Below, piece after piece: positions 33,082-41,809 of a DNA stretch of 64,000 nucleotides; the first letter of the stretch is position 1; every line of letters begins with the position of its first letter. The notes under the pieces were generated by a model, which saw only the letters and a program-made list of their open reading frames with translations, was not told the origin of the DNA and made no database searches. This stretch comes from Mesorhizobium sp. (lineage in GTDB: Bacteria; Pseudomonadota; Alphaproteobacteria; Rhizobiales; Rhizobiaceae): assembly GCF_004963255.1 (NCBI RefSeq), contig NZ_SUGA01000020.1:42346-106345 (forward strand), written 5' to 3'. A program made the position numbers and the translations under genes.

Positions 33082-33760
33082 ACAGGGGCACCACCTTGCC
33101 TTCGGCCAGCGTCACCCGCCGGTCCATGCGCGAGGCCAGCTCATGGTTGTGCGTGACGATCAGCGCCGCCAGCCCCGATTGCCGGACCAGCGCTTCCAGC
33201 GCGTCGAAGACATAGGAGGCGGTCGTCGGATCGAGATTGCCGGTCGGCTCGTCGGCCAGGAGCACCAGCGGCGCATTGGCGACCGCGCGGGCAATGGCGA
33301 CACGCTGCTGCTCGCCACCGGAAAGCTCGGCCGGCCGGTGCTGCGCGCGCTTGCCGATCTGCATGTAATCCAGAAGCTGTGCCGCCCGCTCCGATGCCTC
33401 CTTGGGAGGAAGTCCCTTGATCAGCTGCGGCATCATGATGTTTTCGAGCGCCGAGAATTCCGGCAGCAGATGATGGAACTGGTAGACGAAGCCGATATCG
33501 TTGCGCCGGATCGCGGTTCTTTCTTCGTCGGAGAGCCGCCCACAGGCGCGGCCGGCGAGGATCACGTCGCCCGCGTCAGGCCGCTCCAGCAGTCCCGCCG
33601 TATGCAGCAAGGTCGACTTGCCGGAACCCGATGGCGCCACCAGCGCCACCATCTCGCCGCGCCTGAGCGAAAAGTCGGCGCCGTTCAGAATGGTGAGCTT
33701 GCGCGGCCCCTGGACATAGTGCCGCTCGACGCCCTTCAGCTCGATAATGGCTTCGGCCAT
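33080..33760 (-). CDS. lolD: Lipoprotein-releasing ABC transporter ATPase
   Basis: A 226-residue ATPase for extraction of lipoproteins from the inner membrane by the LolCDE complex. Walker A is APSGSGKST near 43-51, the Q-loop is in FVYQFHHLLPEFSALENI near 90-107, the signature is ELSGGEQQRVAIARA and Walker B is VLLADEPTGNLD. ATG at 33760 overlaps the upstream permease stop, which argues for a stable stoichiometric pair. The P-loop begins with APSGSG instead of the commoner GPSGSG. The stop abuts repeat copy 4. Confidence 0.93.
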   Translation of the reverse strand: MAEAIIELKGVERHYVQGPRKLTILNGADFSLRRGEMVALVAPSGSGKSTLLHTAGLLERPDAGDVILAGRACGRLSDEERTAIRRNDIGFVYQFHHLLPEFSALENIMMPQLIKGLPPKEASERAAQLLDYMQIGKRAQHRPAELSGGEQQRVAIARAVANAPLVLLADEPTGNLDPTTASYVFDALEALVRQSGLAALIVTHNHELASRMDRRVTLAEGKVVPL

Positions 33761-35046
33761 CACTCGTACCTCAAGGCTTCGACAGGATCGAGCCGGGCGG
33801 CCCGCCAAGCCGGAAACACCGTCGCAATGAAGGACAGGCCCAGCGCCATGATGACGACATAAGTCGTCTCGCGCGGGTCCATCTTCGCCGGCAGCTGGCT
33901 GAGAAAATAGAGCTCGGGGTTGAACAGGATCCTGCCGGTCATCCACGAGAAGAACTGGCGGATCGATTCGATGTTGATGCAGATGACGACGCCGAGCAGC
34001 ACGCCGGCAAGCGTGCCGGTGACCCCGATCGCCGCTCCCGTCATCAGGAAGATGCGCAGGATCGCGCCGCGCGAGGCGCCCATCGTGCGCAAGATGGCGA
34101 TGTCGTGGCCCTTGTCCTTCACCAGCATGATGAGGCCCGAAATGATGTTGAGCGCCGCCACCAGCACGATCAGCGTGAGAATCATGAACATGACGTTGCG
34201 CTCGACCTGCAGCGCCGAGAAGAAGGTCTCGTTGCGCTGGCGCCAGTCGACGAGGTCGACCGGCCGCTGCGCCGCCTGCTCGACCAGCGGCTTCAGCGCA
34301 TCGACATTATCGGGATTGTCGACATAGATCTCGATGGTCTGCGCGCGCCCGTCCATGTTGAAATAGAGCTGCGCTTCCGAAAATGGCATGTAGACGATCG
34401 AGCTGTCATATTCCGACATGCCGACCTCGAAGATCGCGGCCACCTTGTAGCCCTTCATGCGCGGCGTCGTGCCGAGCGGCGTCACGTCGCCGTCCGGTGA
34501 GATCAGCGTGATGGTGTCGCCGAGCGCCAGCCCGAGGCTTTCCGCCATGCGCTTGCCGATCGCCACGCCCTCGCCGGTGTCGAAACCGCCGAGCGTGCCC
34601 TGCTTGATGTTGCTGGAAACGATCGAGATCTTGCTGAGGTCCTCGCCGCGGATGCCGCGCACCAGTGCGCCCGTGCCGCCGCCGACATTGCCTTGCGCCA
34701 GCACCTGGCCGTCGATCAGCGGGATGGCGTATTTGACGCCTGAGACGCCGTTGATGCGGCTCGCCACCTGGGCGTAATCCTCCAGCGGCGAATCGAGCGG
34801 CTGCACGATGAGATGGCCGTTGACGCCGAGGATCCGCGTGAGCAGCTCGGCGCGGAAACCATTCATCACCGCCATGACGACGATCAGCGTCGCGACGCCG
34901 AGCATGATGCCGAGGAAGGAGATGGAGGCGATGACCGAGATCACCGTTTCCTTGCGCCGCGAGCGCAGATAGCGCCACGCCACCATGCGCTCGAAGCCGG
35001 AAAAGGCGCCCGCCCCTGACCTGGCCGCTGTCGCCGCCTCGCTCAT
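33760..35046 (-). CDS. lolC: Lipoprotein-releasing ABC transporter permease LolC/LolE
   Basis: A 428-residue permease with the MacB/FtsX layout: one helix at about 38-60 (ETVISVIASISFLGIMLGVATLIVVMAVMNGF), a large periplasmic domain (about 65-280), then three helices. In alphaproteobacteria a single gene often stands for both LolC and LolE and would form a homodimer with LolD; only one is present here. ATG at 35046 overlaps the proS stop, and its own stop overlaps lolD. I cannot tell LolC from LolE by eye. Confidence 0.9.
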   Translation of the reverse strand: MSEAATAARSGAGAFSGFERMVAWRYLRSRRKETVISVIASISFLGIMLGVATLIVVMAVMNGFRAELLTRILGVNGHLIVQPLDSPLEDYAQVASRINGVSGVKYAIPLIDGQVLAQGNVGGGTGALVRGIRGEDLSKISIVSSNIKQGTLGGFDTGEGVAIGKRMAESLGLALGDTITLISPDGDVTPLGTTPRMKGYKVAAIFEVGMSEYDSSIVYMPFSEAQLYFNMDGRAQTIEIYVDNPDNVDALKPLVEQAAQRPVDLVDWRQRNETFFSALQVERNVMFMILTLIVLVAALNIISGLIMLVKDKGHDIAILRTMGASRGAILRIFLMTGAAIGVTGTLAGVLLGVVICINIESIRQFFSWMTGRILFNPELYFLSQLPAKMDPRETTYVVIMALGLSFIATVFPAWRAARLDPVEALRYE

Positions 35047-36371
35047 GCGGCGATACCCAGGCGCTTCCTGGCCTCGGCGATCGGCAGCGTCTCGCGCTCG
35101 CCCGACTTGCGGTTCTTGATCTCGACCTCGCCTGCCGCCACGCCGCGCGGACCGACGATCACCTGCCACGGCAGGCCGATCAGGTCCGCGGTGGCGAATT
35201 TGCCGCCGGGCCGCTGGTCGGTATCGTCATAAAGCACGTCCTTGCCGGCCGAGGTCAGCGCCGCGTAGAGATCGTCGCAGACGCGGTCGCAGTCGGCGTC
35301 GCCGACCTTCATGTTGATCAGGCCGATGTCGAAGGGCGCCACCGCCTCCGGCCAGATGATGCCGTTCTCATCATGGCTCGCCTCGATGATCGCCGCGACC
35401 AGGCGCGACGGGCCGATGCCGTAGGAACCGCCGGACGCATAATGATCCTTGCCGTCGGGACCGGTCACCTTGGCGTTCATCGGCTTGGAGTACTTCTCGC
35501 CGAAATGGAAGATATGGCCGACCTCGATGCCGCGCGCCGAAAGCCGGTCGCCTTCGGCGACTTTCTCCCAGGCTGCCTCGTCATGCATTTCGTCGGTGGC
35601 CGCGTAAGGCGTCGTCCATTTCTGCACGATGCCGCCGATCTCGGCATCGTCGGCGAAGTTGGTGTTCGCGCCAGGCACGTCGAGCGAGAGATAGGCGCGG
35701 TCGCAGAACACCTGGCTCTCGCCGGTCTCGGCCAGGATGATGAACTCGTGGCTGAGGTCGCCGCCGATCGGACCGGTGTCGGCGCGCATCGGGATGGCCT
35801 GCAGGCCCATGCGTGTGAAGGTTCTGAGATAGGAGACGAACATGCGGTTGTAGGCGGCCCTGGCGCCTTCGAAATCAAGGTCGAAGGAATAGGCGTCCTT
35901 CATCAGGAACTCGCGTGAGCGCATGACGCCGAAGCGCGGGCGCACCTCGTCGCGGAACTTCCACTGGATGTGGTAGAGATTGAGCGGCAGGTCCTTGTAG
36001 GACTTGACGTAGGCGCGGAAAATCTCGGTGACCATCTCTTCGTTGGTTGGGCCGTAGAGCATATCGCGGTCTTGCCGGTCCTTGATGCGCAGCATCTCCT
36101 TGCCGTAGTCGTTGTAACGGCCGCTTTCCCGCCAAAGATCCGCCGACTGGATGGTCGGCATCAGGATTTCCAGCGCGCCGGCGCGATTCTGCTCCTCGCG
36201 GATGATCTGGCAAACCTTGTCCAGCACGCGCTTGCCCAATGGCAGCCACGAAAAGCTGCCCTGCCCCTGCTGGCGGATCATGCCCGCGCGCAGCATCAGC
36301 CGGTGCGAGACGATCTCGGCCTCGCGGGGGTTTTCTTTGAGGATGGGCAGGAAGTAGCGCGACAAACGCAT
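35043..36371 (-). CDS. proS: Prolyl-tRNA synthetase, short alphaproteobacterial form
   Basis: A 442-residue class II synthetase. Motif 1 lies in GMIRQQGQGSFSWLPLGKRVLDKV near 46-69, motif 2 in QWKFRDEVRPRFGVMRSREFLMKDAYSF near 135-162 and motif 3 in GSYGIGPSRLVAAIIE near 326-341, followed by the anticodon-binding domain. The sequence between motifs 2 and 3 is too short for the editing insertion of the ~570-residue E. coli type, as usual in this lineage. The start MRLSRYF at 36371 matches the family N-terminus. It is coupled to lolC by a one-base overlap region. Confidence 0.94.
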   Translation of the reverse strand: MRLSRYFLPILKENPREAEIVSHRLMLRAGMIRQQGQGSFSWLPLGKRVLDKVCQIIREEQNRAGALEILMPTIQSADLWRESGRYNDYGKEMLRIKDRQDRDMLYGPTNEEMVTEIFRAYVKSYKDLPLNLYHIQWKFRDEVRPRFGVMRSREFLMKDAYSFDLDFEGARAAYNRMFVSYLRTFTRMGLQAIPMRADTGPIGGDLSHEFIILAETGESQVFCDRAYLSLDVPGANTNFADDAEIGGIVQKWTTPYAATDEMHDEAAWEKVAEGDRLSARGIEVGHIFHFGEKYSKPMNAKVTGPDGKDHYASGGSYGIGPSRLVAAIIEASHDENGIIWPEAVAPFDIGLINMKVGDADCDRVCDDLYAALTSAGKDVLYDDTDQRPGGKFATADLIGLPWQVIVGPRGVAAGEVEIKNRKSGERETLPIAEARKRLGIAA

Positions 36372-36623
36372 GGACTGGTCCGTGAGTGAAAATGGCGGCG
36401 CGGGGAATCGGCGCAACCGAGGCTGCTTGCCCGGGCTTCATAGCCATTTCATGGCCGAATGGAAACCCGAGTGCCCCAAAGTATCGGGCCTTCTGCACCT
36501 TACCAAAAAGGCGATTTTGACCGCAAAGTGCCGCAAATGGCTTTTTGATCGATTCACAAGCAAGCCTTGCCGCACTATTGTGCAGTGCAGCACGATATTG
36601 CCCGTTTCCAGGCAAAATTCTTC

Positions 36624-36651
36624 GTGACATTTTCACCTGCCTTGGTCTAGT
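36624..36651 (+). promoter_or_regulatory. Possible promoter for the candidate sRNA
   Basis: GTGACA (36624-36629), 16 bases, then TCTAGT (36646-36651). Both hexamers are imperfect. The call rests mainly on a well-formed terminator about 150 bp downstream with no protein gene between. Confidence 0.3.
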
Positions 36652-36657
36652 GTGCGC

Positions 36658-36808
36658 CGATAACCGAGAGGGCGGAGAAAAATCTGCTCTCCTACGCGGT
36701 CAAAGTCTTGGGAGGATGCGATCTAGGCGCGGTAACTCGCTGCCGCCGGACACCGGAAACGGATCGGACGCGTTTAAATTGCAAGGCCTCGTGCCTTGCA
36801 TTTTTTTT
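36658..36808 (+). ncRNA. Candidate small RNA between proS and the DUF1467 gene
   Basis: The 574-bp gap upstream of proS holds no convincing protein gene, yet a strong Rho-independent terminator on the plus strand ends at 36808. Both neighbouring genes are on the minus strand, so a plus-strand transcript needs its own start. A hairpin GGAG..CTCC near 36678-36697 and further stems (CGCCGGACACCGG...) precede the terminator. I do not recognise a named family. A leaderless small peptide is not excluded. Confidence 0.4.
36781..36808 (+). terminator. Rho-independent terminator
   Basis: GCAAGGC, loop CTCGT, GCCTTGC, then A and eight T residues. A textbook intrinsic terminator reading to the right. 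The opposite strand has an A-run upstream of the stem and so would not terminate proS-upstream transcripts. Confidence 0.85.
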
Positions 36809-36945
36809 GTGCAATCATCTGCTTAGCCCAGCCCTCTGCCAAACAGCTTGACCATCCTGCGCACGCGAAAATCGGAAGCCGGCTTCCGATCTCAACCCTT
36901 GCGCGCGCATGCTTCGCAATACTTGCGGAGACTGTGTCCTCAGCC

Positions 36946-37230
36946 TCAGTGATGGGTATTCGGACTAAAGTCCGGCATGATCCGCATGATGTCGTCGAAG
37001 CTGAAACCCAGGCCCATCGTTAGGCCGTAGAGAATACCCATCACGACCACCGTCACGACCGTCGCGCGCAGGAAGGCGCGCCGCATATGCGGCCCGCGCG
37101 GCGCGCTGGAAACCGTTCCAAGCGTGACATCGCTGTCGTCGTCCTGCGTGCGCAGGCTGAACGGCAGGACGATGAACAGCACCAGCCACCAGGTGACGAA
37201 GAACAGCGCCGCGAACAGGACCCAGTTCAT
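36946..37230 (-). CDS. DUF1467 family membrane protein
   Basis: A 94-residue protein with two hydrophobic helices (about 3-26 and 57-80). The N-terminal helix reads FAALFFVTWWLVLFIVLPF, followed by a short polar loop with DDDSDVTLGTVSSAPRGP that is typical of DUF1467 proteins. Its ATG overlaps the mce stop by four bases. The family is conserved between mce and proS in many alphaproteobacteria; its function is unknown. Confidence 0.88.
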   Translation of the reverse strand: MNWVLFAALFFVTWWLVLFIVLPFSLRTQDDDSDVTLGTVSSAPRGPHMRRAFLRATVVTVVVMGILYGLTMGLGFSFDDIMRIMPDFSPNTHH

Positions 37231-37631
37231 GCCTGCTCCAGTTCGACGAGCGTGCCGAAGAAATCCTTGGGATGCAGGAACAGCACCGGCTTGCCATGCG
37301 CGCCGATCTTCGGGTTGCCGTCGCCCAGCACGCGGGCGCCGATTTGCTTCAAATGATCGCGCGCGGCCAGGATATCGTCGACCTCGTAGCAGACATGGTG
37401 CATGCCGCCCGAAGGGTTTTTCTCGAGAAACGCCGCGATCGGCGAGGCATCGCCCAGCGGCTCCAGCAACTCGATCTTCGTGTTGCCGACATCGACGAAC
37501 ACCACCGTCACGCCATGCTCCGGCAGCGCCTGCGGCTCGCTCAATCGCGCGCCCAGCATATCGCGATAGGCAGCCATCGCCGCGGCCAGATCCGGCACGG
37601 CAAGCGCGACATGGTTCAGGCGTCCAAGCAT
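37227..37631 (-). CDS. mce: Methylmalonyl-CoA epimerase
   Basis: A 134-residue glyoxalase/VOC-fold protein that interconverts (R)- and (S)-methylmalonyl-CoA for propionyl-CoA assimilation. Metal ligands are visible in LNHVALAVPDL near 5-15, GMHHVCYEVDD near 79-89 and the Glu of GTLVELEQA at the end. I start it at ATG 37631, where family sequence begins; the frame extends 20 codons upstream into the inverted-repeat region. Overlaps the DUF1467 gene. Confidence 0.9.
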   Translation of the reverse strand: MLGRLNHVALAVPDLAAAMAAYRDMLGARLSEPQALPEHGVTVVFVDVGNTKIELLEPLGDASPIAAFLEKNPSGGMHHVCYEVDDILAARDHLKQIGARVLGDGNPKIGAHGKPVLFLHPKDFFGTLVELEQA

Positions 37632-37647
37632 AAAGCGCTCCGCTTTT

Positions 37648-37762
37648 AGGGGAATAAGGGAGTAAGGCAGTAAGGGAGTAGGGAAAAACAAAACCGAGAA
37701 GAAGCGCTCTTCGTTCTTCCCTACTCCCTTACTGCCTTACTGCCTTACTCCCCTATTCCCCT
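37648..37762 (-). repeat. Long inverted repeat between rnj and mce
   Basis: Left arm AGGGGAATAAGGGAGTAAGG continuing CAGTAAGGGAGTAGGGAA (37648-37685) is complementary to the right arm TTCCCTACTCCC through ATTCCCCT (37717-37762). The right arm contains one extra TGCCTTAC unit, which would bulge. The loop is about 31 bases. The stem is built from repeated GTAAGG-type units, so it probably arose by duplication. It lies 5 bp after the rnj stop and just upstream of mce. Confidence 0.85.
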
Positions 37763-37767
37763 GTTCG

Positions 37768-39438
37768 TCACCGCGTCACGAACACCGTCACCAGCGGCTT
37801 CTTGCCCCAGGCGTCGTTGGCGGCGGCGCGCACGGCGCGGCGCACGGCTTCCTGCACCAGGTCAAGGTCTTTTCGGCGCTGGCGCGGAATGGAGTCCACC
37901 GCGCCGATTGCCGCATCGAGCATCAGGTCTTCCAGCGTCTCGCCGCTGGCATCCGCCTCGGCCACGCCGATCGCCACCAGGTCGGGATCGCCGGCTAGCT
38001 CGTATTTCTCGTCGAGCACGACATTGACCGCGACATGCCCGGCGAAGGAAAGCTTGCGCCGGTCGCGTATGCCCATCGCCTGGTCGGTGCCGATCAGGTT
38101 GCCATCCTTGTAGAGCCGGCCGAACGGCAGCTGGTCGATGATCGTCGCCGGACCCGGCCAGAGTCTGAGCATGTCGCCGTCGCGCACCTGCGCCACCTGG
38201 CCGATGCCCGACATCGACATCAGCGAGCCCTGCGCCACCAGATGCGCCGCCTCGCCATGCACGGGAACGCCGATCTGCGGCCGCACCCATTCATACATCT
38301 TGCGCAATTCGCTGCGGCGCGGATGGCCCGACACATGCACCAGCGCGTCGCCATCCTCGATGATCTTCATGCCGAGGTCGATCAGCCGGTTCTTGATTTC
38401 CAGGATCGCCCTCTCGTTGCCGGGAATGGTACGCGAGGAGAACACCACCGTGTCGCCGGCCGTCAGCGCCACCGACTTCATCTCGTCGCGCGACAGCTTG
38501 GCAAGCGCGGCGAGCGGCTCGCCCTGGCTGCCGGTGCAGATGATCACCAGGTTCTCGCGCGGGATATAGCCATAGTCTTCCTCGGCGATGAACTCCGGCA
38601 GGCCATCCATGTAGCCGAGCTCGCCCGCCACATCGATGACGCGCTTCAGCGAGCGGCCGAGCACCAGGCACTGCCGGCCGGCATCGCGCGCCGCGCGCGC
38701 TATCGAGACGATGCGCCCGACATTGGAGGAGAAAGTGGTGACCGCGACGCGGCCCTTGGCCTTCTCGATGACGCCCTTGAGGCCTTCGCCCACCGCCACT
38801 TCCGACGGCGACTCCCCTTCCCTCAACGCGTTGGTGGAATCGCAGATCAGCGCCAGCACGCCCTTGTCGCCATACGCGCGGAACCGCGCCTCGTCGGTCT
38901 TCGGGCCGATCGTCGGCTCGGGGTCGATCTTCCAGTCGCCGGTATGGATGACGGTGCCGGCCGGCGTGGTGATCGCCAGCGACATCGGCTCGGGAATCGA
39001 GTGCGCCACCGGAATGGCCTCGATCTCGAAAGGTCCGATGGTGAATTTCTCGCCGGCCCGGTAGATGGACGCCGGAATCTTCGGAGCGTTCTGCTCGCCC
39101 TGCCGCTTGGCTTCGAGCAGGCCTGCGGTGAACGGCGTCATCCAGACCGGCGCCTTGAGCCTCGGCCAGATATCGAGCAGCGCGCCGTAGTGGTCCTCAT
39201 GCGCGTGGGTGATGACGATGCCGCGCAGGCCGTCGATATTCTCCTCGATGAAGCGCGTATCGGGCAGGATGAGATCGACGCCGGGATGCGCGCTATCGGG
39301 GAAGGTGACGCCGACATCGACGACGATCCATTCGCGCGCGTCCGCCGGCCCATAACCATAAAGGGCGAAATTCATGCCGATCTCGCCGACGCCGCCCAGC
39401 GGCGCGAAGACGAGCTCGGCGTTTTCTCTATTCGCCAT
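37768..39438 (-). CDS. rnj: Ribonuclease J
   Basis: A 556-residue metallo-beta-lactamase/beta-CASP nuclease that processes and degrades RNA, both as endonuclease and 5'-3' exonuclease. Zinc motif HAHEDHYGALL lies near 75-85, followed by HTGDWKIDPEP near 163-173, SDSTNA-like CDSTNALREGESPSE near 195-209, the beta-CASP region VTTFSSNVGRI and HVSGHPRRSELRKMYEWVRPQIGVPVHGE near 370-398. The start MANRENAELVF at 39438 is where family similarity begins, with GGAAGGAAAG upstream. Confidence 0.94.
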   Translation of the reverse strand: MANRENAELVFAPLGGVGEIGMNFALYGYGPADAREWIVVDVGVTFPDSAHPGVDLILPDTRFIEENIDGLRGIVITHAHEDHYGALLDIWPRLKAPVWMTPFTAGLLEAKRQGEQNAPKIPASIYRAGEKFTIGPFEIEAIPVAHSIPEPMSLAITTPAGTVIHTGDWKIDPEPTIGPKTDEARFRAYGDKGVLALICDSTNALREGESPSEVAVGEGLKGVIEKAKGRVAVTTFSSNVGRIVSIARAARDAGRQCLVLGRSLKRVIDVAGELGYMDGLPEFIAEEDYGYIPRENLVIICTGSQGEPLAALAKLSRDEMKSVALTAGDTVVFSSRTIPGNERAILEIKNRLIDLGMKIIEDGDALVHVSGHPRRSELRKMYEWVRPQIGVPVHGEAAHLVAQGSLMSMSGIGQVAQVRDGDMLRLWPGPATIIDQLPFGRLYKDGNLIGTDQAMGIRDRRKLSFAGHVAVNVVLDEKYELAGDPDLVAIGVAEADASGETLEDLMLDAAIGAVDSIPRQRRKDLDLVQEAVRRAVRAAANDAWGKKPLVTVFVTR

Positions 39439-39475
39439 GAATTCTTTCCTTCCTGGCCGCCAGGCCAAGCCGTTG

Positions 39476-39530
39476 GAGCAATTCCGGGAAAACCGTAGTC
39501 AATGACTTCGTCCGGAACGGCGCAAAATAA
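39476..39530. repeat. Decayed REP-like sequence between birA and rnj
   Basis: GAGCAATTCCGGGAAAA and CGTCCGGAACGGCGCAAAA match the flanks of the hairpin at 17634, but the central part and the right arm have changed so that pairing is poor. It fills most of the 94-bp gap between the two genes. Confidence 0.55.
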
Positions 39531-39532
39531 AA

Positions 39533-40354
39533 CTATACCCGGGCGGAGGCGACAGCGCCGAAATGCACGTCACCCGCCGCGATCGTTAAAACCGATCCCT
39601 CATCGTCGCGGATCACGAAACGGCAGTCCTCGTCAATGGTTTCGAAGACGCCGCGCACCACATTGCCGTCAATTCTGACAGCAACCTCGCCGCCAAGCCC
39701 CGCCGCGCGGGCAAGCCAGCGCTTTCTGATGGCATCGAGCCCGCGCCCGTCATCCCACATCCGGGCATTCTCGCTCCAGGCATCGGAAAGCGCCAGGAAC
39801 AGCATTTCGGCATCGCAATCGGCGCCGAGCGCGCTGAGCGAGGTCGCTGGATAAGGCAAGTCCTCGGGATAAGCCACGACATTGACGCCGATGCCGATGG
39901 CGACCGCGAAACGGCCGCCTTCCAGCATCGTCGATTCCAGCAGTATGCCGGCAAGCTTGGCGCCCGAGGCCAGCACATCGTTCGGCCATTTCAGCTCGAA
40001 GCGGTTGCGCCCCTGGCTCGCGCCATCCAAGGCGACGGCGATCCGGCCTTTCGGCACGACGGCGTCGAGCGCGTCGGCCAGCGCCAGCCCCGCGACGAAG
40101 CCAAGCGTCGCTGCCAGCCGCAGCTCGCCGCCCGGAACCAGGAGCAGTGTCGCCGCAAGATTGCCTTCCGGCGTCGCCCAGGCGCGCCCGCGCCGGCCGC
40201 GGCCGCTCTCCTGCTTCTTCGACACGACCCAGAGCCTGCCGGGATCGCCGGCGCGCGCATGCTCCAGCGCCAGCGCGTTGGTGGAGCCGACGCTGTCATG
40301 CGCCTCGAGCCGGAACCCCTCCGACGCCGCGGTTGGAGCCAGCCGAAACGCCAT
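39533..40354 (-). CDS. birA: Biotin-[acetyl-CoA carboxylase] ligase
   Basis: A 273-residue ligase that attaches biotin to carboxylase subunits. Catalytic features are SVGSTNALALEHARAG near 21-36, the ATP/biotin loop SGRGRRGRAW near 50-59, and FELKWPNDVLASGAKLAGILLE near 116-137 with the key Lys. The N-terminal DNA-binding domain of E. coli BirA is missing, so it is a monofunctional enzyme. I prefer ATG 40354, four bases after the nuoN stop; an upstream start at 40390 would overlap nuoN by 32 bp. Confidence 0.9.
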   Translation of the reverse strand: MAFRLAPTAASEGFRLEAHDSVGSTNALALEHARAGDPGRLWVVSKKQESGRGRRGRAWATPEGNLAATLLLVPGGELRLAATLGFVAGLALADALDAVVPKGRIAVALDGASQGRNRFELKWPNDVLASGAKLAGILLESTMLEGGRFAVAIGIGVNVVAYPEDLPYPATSLSALGADCDAEMLFLALSDAWSENARMWDDGRGLDAIRKRWLARAAGLGGEVAVRIDGNVVRGVFETIDEDCRFVIRDDEGSVLTIAAGDVHFGAVASARV

Positions 40355-40358
40355 CCCG

Positions 40359-41795
40359 TCAGAAGAAGGTCTTCGCGGCGGCTTCGGCATAGCTGCCGAT
40401 CGGTCCGCCGATCAGCACGTAGAACAGCACGAAGGCGCCGCTGACGCCGAGCACAAGGCGCAGCTCGCTGGCCATCGGCACAAAACCGCCGACAGGCTCG
40501 TCGAACCACATGATCTTGATGATGCGCAGGTAATAGTAGGCGCCCACCACCGAGGCCAGAACGCCGATGATCGCCAGGGCGTAAAGATGCGCGTTGATGG
40601 CGGCGAGAAACACATACCATTTCCCCCAGAAGCCCGCGAGCGGCGGAATGCCGGCCAGCGAGAACATCAGGATGGTGAGGATAGTGGCCATGACCGGGTT
40701 GGTCGAGGCGAGACCGGAAAGGTCGCTGATCTGCTCGACATTGCCTTCCTTGCGCCGCATGGCGAGGATGAAGGCGAAGGTGCCGAGCGTCATCACAAGG
40801 TAGATCAGCATGTAGATGGCGACGCCGCGCACGCCGGCCTGGCTGTTGGCGGCAAGGCCGACCAGCGCGTAGCCCATATGGCCGATCGAGGAATAGGCCA
40901 TCAGGCGCTTGATGTTGGTCTGGCCGATGGCCGCGAAAGCGCCGAGCGCCATCGAGGCGATCGAGATGAAGACGACGATCTGCTGCCAGTCCGAAGCGAT
41001 CGGCTTGAAGGCGCCCATGGTGACGCGCACGATCAGCGCCATCGCCGCCATCTTCGGAGCCGCCGCCAGGAAAGCGGTGATCGGGGTCGGCGCGCCTTCA
41101 TAGACGTCCGGCGTCCACATGTGGAACGGCACGGCCGAGATCTTGAAGGCGAGGCCGGCGAGCACGAACACCAGGCCGAAGACGAGGCCGAGCTGGCGCT
41201 CGCCGCTGCCAAGGGCCGTCGCGATCTCCTGGAAGCCGGTGTTGCCGGTGTACCCATAGACGAGGCTGATGCCGTAGAGCAGCATGCCCGAGGACAGCGC
41301 GCCGAGGACGAAATATTTCAGGCCCGCCTCGGTCGAGCGCAAATTGTCACGGTTGATCGCCGCCAGCACATAGATCGCCAGCGATTGCAGCTCGAGCCCG
41401 AGATAAAGCCCGATCATGCCGTTGGCCGAGATCATCAGAAGCATGCCGAGCGTGCAGAGCAGCACCAGGACCGGGAATTCGAACTTGTCGAAATGTTCCT
41501 GGCGCGCAAAGCGCATCGACATCACCAGCGAAACCGCCGAGCCGATCAGCGCCAGCATCTTCATGAAGCCGCCGAAGGCATCCTGCACGAAGGCGCCGCC
41601 ATAGGCCGCGCCCTTGCCGCCGGAGAAGGCGAGCCAGAGTCCGGCCACCACCAGCACGAGAACGGCCAGGCCGGTCACGGTCATGGTGTTGTTGGAGCGC
41701 GAATAGGCTCCGATCATCAGGAGCACCAGCGCGCCGACGGCGAGGATCAATTCCGGCGTCGAGAGCGAAAGGCTGGAGAGAAGGTCCGGCGTCAT
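40359..41795 (-). CDS. nuoN: NADH-quinone oxidoreductase subunit N
   Basis: A 478-residue Mrp-antiporter-type membrane subunit with about 14 helices. Key residues of the proton channel are visible: a Glu in YLGLELQSLAIYVLAA near 129-144, a Lys in STEAGLKYFVLGALSSGMLLYG near 152-173 and another in NIKRLMAYSSIGHMGY near 298-313. It is the last nuo gene of the operon, followed directly by birA and rnj. Confidence 0.95.
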   Translation of the reverse strand: MTPDLLSSLSLSTPELILAVGALVLLMIGAYSRSNNTMTVTGLAVLVLVVAGLWLAFSGGKGAAYGGAFVQDAFGGFMKMLALIGSAVSLVMSMRFARQEHFDKFEFPVLVLLCTLGMLLMISANGMIGLYLGLELQSLAIYVLAAINRDNLRSTEAGLKYFVLGALSSGMLLYGISLVYGYTGNTGFQEIATALGSGERQLGLVFGLVFVLAGLAFKISAVPFHMWTPDVYEGAPTPITAFLAAAPKMAAMALIVRVTMGAFKPIASDWQQIVVFISIASMALGAFAAIGQTNIKRLMAYSSIGHMGYALVGLAANSQAGVRGVAIYMLIYLVMTLGTFAFILAMRRKEGNVEQISDLSGLASTNPVMATILTILMFSLAGIPPLAGFWGKWYVFLAAINAHLYALAIIGVLASVVGAYYYLRIIKIMWFDEPVGGFVPMASELRLVLGVSGAFVLFYVLIGGPIGSYAEAAAKTFF

Positions 41796-41809
41796 GGTCT
41801 ATTCCCCAG

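Noticed and set aside
36545..36826. 93-residue open frame in the gap upstream of proS
   Set aside because: No ribosome site, atypical composition, and it runs through the terminator hairpin; a noncoding RNA explains the region better.
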